From Giardia muris (Eukaryota > Fornicata > Diplomonadida > Hexamitidae): a stretch of 64,000 nucleotides of DNA. Every line of letters starts with the position of its first letter. Positions within the stretch are counted from its first letter, which is position 1. A model generated the notes under the pieces. That model ran no database searches and had not been told where the DNA came from. It worked only from the letters and a program-made list of their open reading frames with translations. The DNA is taken from NCBI GenBank assembly GCA_006247105.1, contig CM016928.1:248001-312000 (forward strand). The letters are read 5' to 3'. The translations under genes and the position numbers were made by a program. Positions 36,901-47,300 of this stretch are shown one piece after another.

Positions 36901-37346
36901 GTAATTTCTTGCCTCCCTCTTTCTCTCCCTTGGCTCAGCGTTGTTTACTACCCGCACTCTGAGGGAAGGGCCTGAACCCCGGGATGAGCTGCGAATACCA
37001 TGTGGAATGGCAGACCAGTCCGATTCACTCGAACTGAAGATGATTGAAGAGAGATCGGGTAGCCCATCTTCTTGTAGATTTCGTTCCGAGGTCCCCACAT
37101 GCTCACGACGTAAAGGCCTCGACTGTGGACAGAACCATTGATCTAGCAGAGAACTCTTTTGCTGGACACGATATTGGACCATCTCATCATCAATGTCTAT
37201 CGCTATGAGGATAGGTGCCATTTGTGGCCCATGAGGGGACACCTGGTCCAGTGAAGCCATAGGAGGGACCACGTTGTAGACGTCACAGGAGATGATCCTA
37301 TCTCCGATCCTAGAAGCCTCACAGGGTGTACTTGAGTCCAAACCCC
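36901..37346 (-). other. 446-bp region upstream of SRP54 with in-frame open reading frame
   Basis: This lies between the SRP54 ATG and the stop of the Nek-like gene. The SRP54 frame has no stop here, and ATGs occur at 37260 and 37218. Translation gives a Ser/Arg-rich segment with SSIIFSSSESDW and RERKREARN. No known SRP54 carries such an N-terminal extension, and the ATG at 37260 lacks an A-rich leader. It may be an untranslated promoter region, a decayed gene or a rare extension. No other feature was seen. Confidence 0.4.
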
Positions 37347-40300
37347 CTAAACGTTTGCAAAGAGAGCCTGCATCTCTGGGCTTTTGGCGTAGGAGCTTGC
37401 GGGCTTCCGATACAAGTCATAGAGGTCGTTCTCCAAAGGGAGTAGGATTCGAGCAGTCTCAACTTGGTCGGCCTGAACCGCCAATATGAGTGCCGTCTGT
37501 TGAAGCGTGTCTCGGAATCCTTTCTCGGACGCGGCAAGTAAGCTTACTATCGAAGCGTGCCCGGCGGTTGCCGCCTGCATTGTCGCAGTCCGCCCATCAT
37601 TATCGACGAGTCCCACCTCCAGCTCAAAGAGAGCCTTACAAACGTTCAGGTGACCTTTCTCGGCAGCCGCCATGAGAGCCGTCCCTCCACTAGTTCGCCT
37701 TCCTCCTGCTTCTGTCTCCTTCAAAAGATTGACGGCGGCGAGATGGCCACGAGACGCCGCCCAGATCAATGCAGTCCATCCGAGAGGATCTGCAGCTCCT
37801 GCCTCTCTGTCATGCAGAAGAGCAACACACTCCGTATGTCCGCCCTGGGCTGCCATCATGAGAGCAGTCCAACCCTTATCGGACTTAGCCTTGGACTCGT
37901 TGAGTAGAAGGGCGACGACGTCTGCATAACCACTTTCGGCTGCAAGCATCAAGGCAGTTATTCCATCGGAACGAGCCCTTCCACTCTCCTTGAACTGGAG
38001 AAGTTTCACCGCCTCAGCATCTCCTCGACTTGCTGCTAACATGAGTGCGGTAGTCCCATCTTTACGGGCCGCACCCGCTTCCTTCCGTAATAACTCAACG
38101 ATAGTCAGATGCCCACTCTGCGTGGCCCGCATCAAGGCTGTTGTCCCGGTGTCATCGGTTAAGCCTCCCTCATGCGCTTGTAATGCGTGGATGCCTGGCA
38201 AATAGCCATCCGTTGCTGCAATGTCAAGAGCACTAAGTCCGAGAGCGTTTCGTCTGCCAGCGAGAGCATGGCCCAGCTTTAATAGAGCATACTCCGCGTG
38301 GAGCCTGACGGCTCGCATGAGTACGGTGTTCCCAGAGGCATCGACCTGTTCCCGTTCAGCCTCTAGCATGCTAAGGAACGAAACCACATCTTTCTGTCCG
38401 GCTTCCAACGCAAACATCAGGGCATTCATGCAATGGTACTTATTTTTAGCTCGAACCTGTATCCCAGCCTCATGGGGGGCCAGAATCCGAACACTATCCA
38501 AATGCCCAGCCGCCGAGGCGTGCATCAAGGCCGTCCGTCCCGTCATGTCGGTTTCCTTGGCTTGTTTTCCGACGAGGCACCAGACAGTGATGATGTCGTC
38601 GGCCTCTGCAGCCCGCATCAGGTCTGTCTTACGGCCAGAGACGTGGGTTGTGTCGGGAGCTGTTGCTTCATAGGGAGTCAACACTTCTGCGGCCTCATAG
38701 CTTCCAGCGCGCAAGGACATGCTCAAAGCCGTCGCCCCATCGTTACGAGTGAGTCCTGCTTCATCGTCTAACAGCAACCGGATGGTGGCAAGGCTGTTGC
38801 AAGCAGCCGCATACATGAGAGCTGTGATCCCTTCATGGTCCCGTTTGCGAACGAAGTGCTCCTTGTACTTGTGCACGTAACTGGCATTGTTGATCGTGGC
38901 GGCAAGGGAGATGAAGGAGAGTCCGAACGTCGTATCCAGAAGAGGCCCCTCCGCCGTGTACAGAAGCTTGCAGACCGCCCCATGCCCTGTCAACGCTGCT
39001 AACTTGAACGCACATGTCCCATCGAAGCTAACAAGACAGGCCTCCCGATCAATGAGCAAAGGAATGCTGTTGGTAGCTCCGGACTCACTTGCAAACATCA
39101 AGGCTGTTCGTCCTTGTGGGGTGCGAAGTTGTGCCTCATAGTCGTGAAGTACTTTCACCACCTCGACGAGATCATACTTTGCAGCCAACATGAGTGCGGT
39201 CATCCCTTCTCGATTGAACATTCTCGCCTCACGAGGCCCAAGTGCCTGAACAGCCTCAAGAAGCACCTTTGTATCAACCGCATACGCGGTGGGGTCTGCC
39301 AGCATCTTGACGGCGAGATGAAGGGCAGTGTCTCCGGCCAGGTTTGCAATGCGTGCCTCCTTGACCGCCAATACCTGAATTAGTGAGCTATCACCGGTTC
39401 GAAGTGCATACATGAGGGCCGTCTCCCCATTCGCGTCCTGTAGTGCAGACTCCTTCTCAACTAGTAATCGTGCAACGAGACCGTGGTTATTGGCGATGGA
39501 TAGCATGAGAGCGGTGGCCCCGGTCCTACGAAGCTGAGCCCGTGCTTCACGCGCCAGAAGCATCCGGACGACGGCCACGTGTCCAGTCTCTGCAGCATAC
39601 ATTAAAGCGGTCCGCCCACTCACGTCACTAATCCCGGCCTGAGCACTATAGAGGTGCCAGACTGCCACGATGTCTCCCGCCTCGGCCGCGTGCATCAGCT
39701 CTGTCTTTCTGAGCGTGCGCATTGACATCTGAGGGGTCACCGCGGTCTTCAAGCCCTCGAGGGGCGTTAGGAGCTTAGCAATATGAAGTGCCCCCGCTCC
39801 CAGGGCCAGCTGCAATGCGGTCTCTCCGGAGCCCTCCACTCGTACCTTCCCTTCATAATTGAGTCTCTTGATGACCGTGACACAGTCATTTGCTTCAATG
39901 GCCCGCATGAGAGCCGTCTTCTCCTTAACCTCGATGAAGGCCTCGCGTTGATATGGGTCGTTCTCGGCCTTCTGTGCCGCGTCCCGGACCTTAGCGACGC
40001 GCTTCATGGATGCAACGATCTGCGGGTATTGCAAAAGGTCGCTCGCACTTGGCCGCTCGGTCGGGTTCTGGGCGCACAGGACGCCGAGAAACGTCCGGAA
40101 CTCCGAACTGAAGTCGTCGAGGGTGCGTGGGTCGTAGCTATCGATTGTCTCATGCGTCGCTAGGTGAAGGATGGTAGCACCGATCCCCCAGATGTCGGCC
40201 TTATCGGTTGGCTGAACTGTGGGGTCACGAAGCTCTGGGGCGACATGTGGTTTCGAGGAGAGGCGTTCTCGATGCTTTTCATCCCGCAGAATGCGAATCC

Positions 40301-40784
40301 CTTGGAAGTCGATCAGATAAACCATACCGCGGGGATCAATGACGACGTTCTCGGGACAGACATGCATATGATAGACGCGGTGCACACCTTCGGCATTCGC
40401 CTTGAACATGCTATGCAGATAAGCGGCGCAGTCGACGAGCTGGGCGGCGATGCACCACAGAACCTTCTCGGGGAGATGCTCGTTCTTCTCACGTTGCCGC
40501 TCCACGTATTCTGCAACGGTCCCGACGCCCAGAAAGTCTATCAGGGCATAGAGGGTGTCCGCCTCGCGGAACACCGCCTTGTAGCTAGCAACGTTCGGAT
40601 GCTTGACACGGGTTAGCACGTTAGCCTCACGCTCAAGGGCTTGCTGCCTCTCAGGCGTCATCCCCTGCATGGGGATCGGAAGGCACGCAAACACCCGGCC
40701 GTCGGCCTTCCGGGTCATCGGGGTCGCCTGCCATATGCTCGGAAGCCCAGGGAGGATCACCTTGTCGTACTCCTGGTAGAACAT
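37347..40784 (-). CDS. Nek-like pseudokinase with about 26 ankyrin repeats
   Basis: Residues 1-265 are a kinase-like domain, followed by about 26 ankyrin units (TALMxAAxxGH pattern) to the C-terminus. Key catalytic residues are lost: Leu35 at the ATP-binding Lys position, HMH for HRD (139-141), Cys143 for the catalytic-loop Lys, and DFQ for DFG (159-161). Structural landmarks (PEN, APE as VAPELRD, DIWGIG) remain. Giardia has a large expanded Nek family, many of them predicted inactive and fused to ankyrins, thought to be cytoskeletal scaffolds. The ATG at 40784 follows TTTTTTCCAAATTTCG; an in-frame ATG at 40805 adds seven residues. Confidence 0.92.
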   Translation of the reverse strand: MFYQEYDKVILPGLPSIWQATPMTRKADGRVFACLPIPMQGMTPERQQALEREANVLTRVKHPNVASYKAVFREADTLYALIDFLGVGTVAEYVERQREKNEHLPEKVLWCIAAQLVDCAAYLHSMFKANAEGVHRVYHMHVCPENVVIDPRGMVYLIDFQGIRILRDEKHRERLSSKPHVAPELRDPTVQPTDKADIWGIGATILHLATHETIDSYDPRTLDDFSSEFRTFLGVLCAQNPTERPSASDLLQYPQIVASMKRVAKVRDAAQKAENDPYQREAFIEVKEKTALMRAIEANDCVTVIKRLNYEGKVRVEGSGETALQLALGAGALHIAKLLTPLEGLKTAVTPQMSMRTLRKTELMHAAEAGDIVAVWHLYSAQAGISDVSGRTALMYAAETGHVAVVRMLLAREARAQLRRTGATALMLSIANNHGLVARLLVEKESALQDANGETALMYALRTGDSSLIQVLAVKEARIANLAGDTALHLAVKMLADPTAYAVDTKVLLEAVQALGPREARMFNREGMTALMLAAKYDLVEVVKVLHDYEAQLRTPQGRTALMFASESGATNSIPLLIDREACLVSFDGTCAFKLAALTGHGAVCKLLYTAEGPLLDTTFGLSFISLAATINNASYVHKYKEHFVRKRDHEGITALMYAAACNSLATIRLLLDDEAGLTRNDGATALSMSLRAGSYEAAEVLTPYEATAPDTTHVSGRKTDLMRAAEADDIITVWCLVGKQAKETDMTGRTALMHASAAGHLDSVRILAPHEAGIQVRAKNKYHCMNALMFALEAGQKDVVSFLSMLEAEREQVDASGNTVLMRAVRLHAEYALLKLGHALAGRRNALGLSALDIAATDGYLPGIHALQAHEGGLTDDTGTTALMRATQSGHLTIVELLRKEAGAARKDGTTALMLAASRGDAEAVKLLQFKESGRARSDGITALMLAAESGYADVVALLLNESKAKSDKGWTALMMAAQGGHTECVALLHDREAGAADPLGWTALIWAASRGHLAAVNLLKETEAGGRRTSGGTALMAAAEKGHLNVCKALFELEVGLVDNDGRTATMQAATAGHASIVSLLAASEKGFRDTLQQTALILAVQADQVETARILLPLENDLYDLYRKPASSYAKSPEMQALFANV

Positions 40785-40805
40785 CGAAATTTGGAAAAAA
40801 TGCAT

Positions 40806-40966
40806 GTGCAGTCAGCGAGCTCCTGGAGATCGTGTTAGGCCATGCGATAGGCGCCAAGCCGCCCGGGTCTTCCGGGAATGGTGAGGCTCGCGGTATCTCG
40901 AAGCCCGAGTGCCGCCACACCTTTTTTGAACCGATTGGCTGGGTTGCAAGGTGAGCAAAACGCCGT
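40806..40966. other. 161-bp spacer with two strong hairpins
   Basis: This lies between the Nek-like gene and the membrane pseudo-hydrolase. It holds a perfect 5-bp CCCGG/CCGGG hairpin at 40862-40876 and a longer imperfect hairpin at 40880-40921 (outer GGTG/CACC, inner CTCG/CGAG). An A-run, GGTTCAAAAAAG, sits just upstream on the minus strand. It could be a small structured RNA gene or chance structure. Confidence 0.3.
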
Positions 40967-40971
40967 TTACT
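40965..40971 (-). terminator. Poly(A) signal AGTAAAC overlapping stop
   Basis: The minus strand reads AGTAAAC, an exact AGTRAAY match. It contains the TAA stop (40967-40969) of the membrane pseudo-hydrolase gene. Confidence 0.65.
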
Positions 40972-42748
40972 TCCGTCTCGAGCTTGCCGAGGCGTGCCTC
41001 TTCATGTAGCTCGCAAGTGTCGCGGAGATTTGGGTTGGGTTCTGAAAGAGGTCAAGTACGGTACTGGGATACTGAGTAGCAAGTTCTGATGATTCAAACT
41101 GGCCCATCAAGTCGTTGGAGACCTTGAGGAGGACGTCTGCACGCTTCTGGTCTGAGGGGAAGATCGAGCAATTCAGGCCGGATGCTCCAATCTCACAGCT
41201 CTTGATGGAGAGAGGGAAGACGAGGGCGGGGGCGGAGATTTTTTTCTCGGTGTCCAGCCTGCAGTCAAGAGAGGTGAGAAACTCCCCCTCAATGGAGATG
41301 GCAAAGACTGGGTCTTCATGGTCAGCACAGTATGAATTTGTTGATACCGTCACGAGGGATCCACCCTGCTCGTACGTATAGGTGTGGGTGTACTCCTTGT
41401 GCAGTTGGGAGAAGCCAAATGGGGAAAGTAACGCTGATGATAGTCGCGCCTTACGAACCTGGTTCTGAAGGGCGGCGCGACCCTCATCTTCTCTCCCAAG
41501 CTCTCGATAGATGAGAAGGGGTGGGTAGTCATCTAGGAGGACGAGGGACGCCGGGGTCGCCATGACATACATCCTTGGGTCTGTGCTGACGCGTGCCCAC
41601 TCAGCACAGACGTCACCACCGTAGCCGTGCCCTATGCAGTGGAGGCGCGCCACTGTCGCAACGTCCTTGATCCCGTTGTTCTGGAACAGGGTATAGGGGT
41701 ATGTGGGGTCTCCCTTGTTCTCAAGGTTGAGATAACTACTGAGGATCGAGAGGAAGGCTATGTGCATGGTGTAGCCTTCCTCTCCAAGCTTGAAGGGGAG
41801 GGAGCTGATGGAGGAGCTCCCAATCCCTGGTCTATTGATGAGAACCATCGTGCACTCGGGAAGCTCCCTCTGCAACTCCAAGGCCAGAGGGCGCAACATG
41901 TCGTTCGTGGACCCGGTATCCGGGAGGAAGAAGACTAAGCAAGGAGTCCCATCTGCCGTCGGGGTCATATTGGCATAGCGCGTATGATGGATGTACATCT
42001 TGTATTGGTTATTCTGGTTCTTCAAGTCTAGGTGGTTACGGATGACCAGGATGGAGCTGCGGTCATGCCTGATGAGGTACCAGACCCCGTCGATCGCTAA
42101 TAGGAGGAGAAGGAAGCCGGAGATCGTCAGGAGGACCGTGCTCGCTATTGGATTGAGAAGGGTACTCTTCTTGATTGTGCAGGCGCACCTCCTCCTATGG
42201 GCGACCGTGGAGGCAGTCCCCACCAACGCTTCCGAGATGGTGGCGCTCTGGAGCCTCCCCGTCCCCTCGTCCTTATCCGCGATCTGCTTGTAGGACAGCG
42301 TGGGCTCAAGCACCGGCTCATCCGCTGTAGAGTTTCGAAGGTAAAATCTGGTTCCACACCCTATCAGGATGAAGTCACTGATCGATAGGAGAAGCCCACC
42401 GATGGAGATGGAGACTACGTCCAAAGACCCATAGGAGGCTATGAGAAGGACGAGCGCAATGACGTGTATGGATGCTAGAACCCCAATGACAATTGTACCC
42501 CAACGGTTTAAGCCGCCACCCCAGAAGACGATGACGATGGTGGCGTAGAGGGTGGCCGCCGTATGAATGGCGTTACTTATGGCTAGCCAGACGTCAACCC
42601 AGGGCCCATACAAGCCATAGAACCCACCTTGAATCCCTGTTGAGAGTGAGAATCCCAATGCAATTAAGGCTTCCAAGCCCCCAACGATGAGGGAGCAACA
42701 CACGACCAGGGCGAGCACGAGCGGGGGGCGCCTTCCTTCGGCCAGCAT
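40967..42748 (-). CDS. Multi-pass membrane alpha/beta-hydrolase-like protein, nucleophile missing
   Basis: This 593-residue protein has four to five N-terminal transmembrane helices (about 10-140), another near 200-222, then an alpha/beta-hydrolase-like domain. The strand LVFFLPDTGS and helix LALELQRELP lead to VLINRPGIGSS. The nucleophile elbow reads IGHGYGGD where GxSxG is expected. Gly375 (codon GGC) stands in the serine position, one transition from AGC. The C-terminal part has several Cys residues. It is probably an inactive hydrolase used as a receptor or scaffold, or it uses another residue. The ATG follows AGAAAAGAAACG. Confidence 0.75.
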   Translation of the reverse strand: MLAEGRRPPLVLALVVCCSLIVGGLEALIALGFSLSTGIQGGFYGLYGPWVDVWLAISNAIHTAATLYATIVIVFWGGGLNRWGTIVIGVLASIHVIALVLLIASYGSLDVVSISIGGLLLSISDFILIGCGTRFYLRNSTADEPVLEPTLSYKQIADKDEGTGRLQSATISEALVGTASTVAHRRRCACTIKKSTLLNPIASTVLLTISGFLLLLLAIDGVWYLIRHDRSSILVIRNHLDLKNQNNQYKMYIHHTRYANMTPTADGTPCLVFFLPDTGSTNDMLRPLALELQRELPECTMVLINRPGIGSSSISSLPFKLGEEGYTMHIAFLSILSSYLNLENKGDPTYPYTLFQNNGIKDVATVARLHCIGHGYGGDVCAEWARVSTDPRMYVMATPASLVLLDDYPPLLIYRELGREDEGRAALQNQVRKARLSSALLSPFGFSQLHKEYTHTYTYEQGGSLVTVSTNSYCADHEDPVFAISIEGEFLTSLDCRLDTEKKISAPALVFPLSIKSCEIGASGLNCSIFPSDQKRADVLLKVSNDLMGQFESSELATQYPSTVLDLFQNPTQISATLASYMKRHASASSRRK

Positions 42749-42773
42749 CGTTTCTTTTCTATTCTTCGACTAT

Positions 42774-43310
42774 TCACACGTATTCATGCAAGCTATGAGC
42801 CTCTGATGACTCGGAGCTTTTCAACGAGGCGGCAGTACTGGCAGAGGTATCGATCTCGGCCTGGCAGAGATCCGAAAAACGAAGTTGTGGACGACTGGTG
42901 CTAGGGTTGATCGAGATGCGGCTGTCCGCGTCACGGTAGCTCTCGCGGAGCTGCCTATTGTACTGGGCAACCAAGGACTCCCCCGACCCCATGTTAAGGG
43001 CCGGCCTGGTCATATCATAGCTAAGTCCATCTAAAGACTGGTGCAGACAGTTACATCGACGTCCATAGAAGCAGAACCCGGTCTTCACGTAGTCGTGGCA
43101 GAGGGCCGGGGCCTGGTTCAACTTGCGCCGGACGGTGGGCTGGAGCTCCCGTGGCGAGTGGACAAACTGACACTTCTCTCCATAATCGCAGTGCCCGAAC
43201 TCGGCGTAGCAGTTGCAGAACTCGGTCTTATACTTCTGGGAGGCCAAGACTGGGGCCGCAAGGGCGGGGTCCGGGGCTTTCGCGGCGATAATGCGTGCTA
43301 CTGGGGTCAT
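42774..43310 (-). CDS. Tristetraprolin-type tandem CCCH zinc-finger protein
   Basis: This 178-residue protein has two perfect CX8CX5CX3H fingers (Cys32-His51 and the second from about Cys71). The first is preceded by YKTEFC, matching the RYKTELC lead-in of TTP/ZFP36, and contains GEKCQFVH. The spacing of the fingers is TTP-like. Such proteins bind AU-rich mRNA elements and control mRNA decay or translation. The tail is Ser-rich and may be phosphorylated. The ATG overlaps the stop of the upstream gene in ATGA. The upstream gene's AAAAAA codons form its initiator. Confidence 0.88.
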   Translation of the reverse strand: MTPVARIIAAKAPDPALAAPVLASQKYKTEFCNCYAEFGHCDYGEKCQFVHSPRELQPTVRRKLNQAPALCHDYVKTGFCFYGRRCNCLHQSLDGLSYDMTRPALNMGSGESLVAQYNRQLRESYRDADSRISINPSTSRPQLRFSDLCQAEIDTSASTAASLKSSESSEAHSLHEYV

Positions 43311-44305
43311 AGTTTTTTTCTAGAACGGGTCACCGGAAGGGCGACCCAGTCGGCGCGCATGAGGAGCTCGTCGATGCAGAGGTCCTCCCACCGTGGCAGC
43401 TCTCCGGCACTCTGGATAGATTCGACGTAGGTGTCCTGAACGCTTTGTTGTCCCGCCTGAATTGTTTGAAAGGCTGTCATGAGTGCATCTTCACGTAGCC
43501 GCAATACAGCTTTGAGATGCTCGCGTATTGTCAGTGGATCTTCATCGGAACGGACTTCTGTATCGAAGGCTCTTAGGAGCTGCCCTAAAACAGTATCATC
43601 AACGGAGTATACTCCATGGAGTAGAGATATTGCACGTGAACTCTCAGATAGGAAGGTTTGGACCTTCTCGTTGATCTTCTTCTCTAGGACTAAGCTCAAA
43701 GCACACTGAGGAGGAGAGAGCACGATCTGCATGCCACGTATGATGAGAGCGCTCCCATAGATGGCATCTGGAGTCAACCCAAGGTCGATCAAATGTAGGA
43801 TGAAAGTGGAATACGCACACCGTCCCCCACGCATCCGTAATTTGTCACAACTTCCCTGGACCACCCCCAATAGGTCTAGAAGGTCTCCACACTCGTTTGG
43901 TTTGACGACGCTCAAGACTAACAAGAGGACTTCATCAAATGTTACAATCGGCCTGTCATCAAGGCCAAGAGCGTCCAACAAGTCATCAGCCGCCCCAATG
44001 AACCTCGTCGCAAGATCAGGGTCAGAGACCGCTTGACGAATGGCTGCATGCAACAAGGCCCAAACGAAGCGCTGTAGGACGTCGTCTTCCATCGTTTCGA
44101 GAAGAGTATCAATCGCCGCCTGAGAAAGTCTCTCCCTCCCCTCTCCAGGATCAAGTCTTGACACCTCCGTCGAGAACTCCGGGAGCGTGATCCGTTCCGC
44201 CTCGAGTAGGAGGAAGAGCTGCGTCATCCGTTCGATGGCTTGGAAGCTGGACACCCGCATGGCCTCCGCCTCCGCCACCACCGCCAACACAAGCCCGCGT
44301 GTCAT
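43307..44305 (-). CDS. Hypothetical helical protein
   Basis: This is a 332-residue protein I do not recognise. It is mainly helical and acidic, with segments such as LLDALGLDDRPIVTFDEVLL, and ends in RSRKKL. No catalytic motif or membrane segment is evident. The ATG at 44305 is preceded by GTAAATTTG, a good AT-rich initiator, 13 bp after the stop of the next upstream gene. The frame is open upstream but overlaps that gene. Its TGA overlaps the start of the CCCH gene by four bases. Confidence 0.72.
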   Translation of the reverse strand: MTRGLVLAVVAEAEAMRVSSFQAIERMTQLFLLLEAERITLPEFSTEVSRLDPGEGRERLSQAAIDTLLETMEDDVLQRFVWALLHAAIRQAVSDPDLATRFIGAADDLLDALGLDDRPIVTFDEVLLLVLSVVKPNECGDLLDLLGVVQGSCDKLRMRGGRCAYSTFILHLIDLGLTPDAIYGSALIIRGMQIVLSPPQCALSLVLEKKINEKVQTFLSESSRAISLLHGVYSVDDTVLGQLLRAFDTEVRSDEDPLTIREHLKAVLRLREDALMTAFQTIQAGQQSVQDTYVESIQSAGELPRWEDLCIDELLMRADWVALPVTRSRKKL

Positions 44306-44318
44306 CAAATTTACAGTT

Positions 44319-47300
44319 TCAGTATCGCAGAGGGTTGGGCATTGAGGCCTCGTCGAACGTGCCCGAGGGGAGCTCGGCATAAGCCTGGAGGGTGGTAGCA
44401 TCCAAGTGGGGTACGGCAAAACACTCTACAGTCCGACACCAAAAGCAATGTTTTCTGTTGACGAGACGATCCACTAAGGCCGGATCTACGTGGGTGTCGA
44501 CGGCTGGCAGCTGTAGGTCCGGATCAAGCTCTCGAAGGCGTGCAAATGTTCTTCGTATCGTCTCGGGAGCGTCGACGTTGAACTCCCCAGCAGAAACAAG
44601 TCGTAAGCAAACCTGCTCTGCCCACAGCATGTACTTCCCATCCAGGATGTCGTTCTGAAGAAGACGAAGACCGGCCGAAGATAGTTCTCCGCCGTACTTG
44701 GCGTGGAGTTTCTCATGCAAGTCAAAGATCGCCTCTGCGAAAAAGACGAAGGCATCGGACGTCGAAGCTAACGTATCAGACGTGATCTGAGACATGATTT
44801 CATACCTTCCTACCCCCTCGGATGAGGTCTGGTTCCTTGCTGGGAGGAACGCGTAGATGGAAACCTTATCGCACATCGATAAGCCCTGCAGCTGGCAAAC
44901 GCGGCCAAGGATCGGTGCGTCCAAAAGAAGCCGCCGATGCTTGACCAGGGCGTTCGCCTCAGCCGAGGCCGCCATCTTCTGCTCGTTGTAGACGAAGAAG
45001 ATCCCAAAGTTATACCTCTCGTTCTCTCGAAAGACTGGAGGTGTCAGACCTAGAGCGGGGCGTGGAAGGTAGATCAAGTTTGTCCGGTTTGAGGCCAAAT
45101 AGGAGTTGTAGGTGGAGAAAAAGGACGCATCAGGCTTGATTCCATAGCACTTCTTCTCGGTGAGGTTGGCATATGCCCCACCGTACTCCTCCGTCGGAAG
45201 GGAGATGTTATCGACCGCCCAGCACGAGAGCTTCATGGAGTTCCCCTTATCGATGTCAGTCTGCATCCGATACGAGTGCCGTGAGGACAGGGGGAGGCCC
45301 TTCAGGAGGGCGTTGAGGAGGTCGCAGGGAACTGGGGAGAGGAAGTCGGATTCATCGACCACCTTGTGATAAGCCCCCTCCTTCAGGGTGAAGCGGACCG
45401 CCATCCCGACCTTGAGCCGTTGCGCGACAGACTCGGGGAGGACCAGGCGGAAGAACGCACAGTCCACGTGTGTGTTCTGGTAGCCCTCTGCGACGATGAA
45501 GCCCAAGACCTGCCGCAAGTTCTCCGTCTCGTCCCGCCTCGGCAAGTAGTATGTCGAAAGCTTCGAGCGATAGCTGATAGAGATGGCCTTCATGACCTTG
45601 GCTGGAAGGCCTGCTATGGCCTCCCCTTGAAGGACTAGGGCGAGACGCCCCAGAAGCCACTGCTGCTGCTGCGGTGGCTGAAGAACGTACTCGTGCAACT
45701 CGCACGAGTTTGGATGGAGGTTCGGCTGGGTGCTGATGATCTGTGCATAAACGAGACGTCCCAGTTGTGTCGTGTTGTTCCTCAAGTAGAAGTGACGTTC
45801 GTGACCACTCGAGAGCCGTGCAAAGCCGTACGATGTCTCACACGTGTCACCCTTCTTTATCTCCTGCCAGTAGACGCTCGCCTGAAGAAGACGGGCCGAA
45901 GGCCCCATTGATTCCCTTGGTAAGCTAACATAGTCGAGGAAGACGATGTTGCTCGCGATATATACGGTGCTCGTTGGTGCAACCGGCGTCACAGTGCAAC
46001 CGATCCGTGCACGCGTGAAGAAGAGCTTCTCACTCCCCTTTGACTCGGAGAGCTGGAACTCTCCAAGCTTCTCGTTACGCACCACGCAGGGCCGTGTAAG
46101 CACATGCGGAAGAGTCCAAACCGCGACGGAGTGCGTCCACTTGTCTCCACGGTACGGGTCCACAAATGAGATGAAAGCTATCCCGAAGCTCGGAAAGTGA
46201 TAGCGCACATACCCAACAACCGAGAAGCTAAGCCGCTCGTGCTGTTGCCTTCTCTCGTCGTCATCCTTCCGTGCAACCGAGATCTCTGTCGTCTCCGACA
46301 GCTCCGATTGCTGCGACGTCGTCACTGATCCCAATGGGCACGAGGATAACGCTACAAACTCCGAATCTGTTTGTTGCCGGCCTGGAATAGGTGGGAAGCC
46401 TTCAGCCAACGCCGTTGATGACGAGTCTATCGCCAAGGGCATTTGAAGCAATGCGTTCTGCTCATTATGGGCATGAAGCATCGGTGGATACTCCACCTGT
46501 GGTGGGAGTAGCTGCGGATTTGTCAAGGAGAGAGTTGAACGGGATGTGTAGCAGTGCGGAAACGTATCCGAGTAGCTGGTCGGATAGGCGACAGACGCTG
46601 GAGGAAAGAAGATCCCCGAGGGGATATGACTACAGGCCGAGGCGTTGGTCATTGAGGTCGCAGCGCTCGAGACGAAATCCGGGCCGAATGGCATAATCAG
46701 TGCCGAGTCGTAGTACGAAGAAGATTGCGTCCCAGCGCTTAGGTTTGCCGTTTGGCTAAGGAGAGGGCTTTGAACCGAGCTCTTCCGGGCATGTTCCGTA
46801 CTCTGTGGTCCCCCAGCCGAGTGTGCAGAAAAAACGCCACGATCACTACAACGCTCACTTGTTGTCTCACTATGATGTGCCGAATGCGTCTCTACGACCA
46901 ATGTGGTGTTCGGGAGGATGTTCAACGAGCAAGACACCCGTGTAATGCTCAATGCCTTGACTCGAAGGAGCTTCGTCCCGAAGGGTGCTTCTATTTCCAA
47001 GGCCACCGCCTCAAACTGATCTCCGGGCGAGAGTATTGGGAGCTTGAAGCGACGGATGTGTGTCTGTGTACTTATGTACTTGCTGAGCGCGGCGAAGAAT
47101 ATATCTAGCGGAATATGCACTGTGTAGTCCATCCCTCCAGTAAGGATCGCTCGGATGGTGACGTCAACAAACGTATTGTCATCTGAACCTACGCTGGGTG
47201 TCCGCGGAAAGCCAGAGTGAAGATCCCCGCTCTCCAGGGAGATCCCAGATAGATGATCTCCTAATGTTGACCCAACCACAATCTCGCTTGTTGGAATGGT

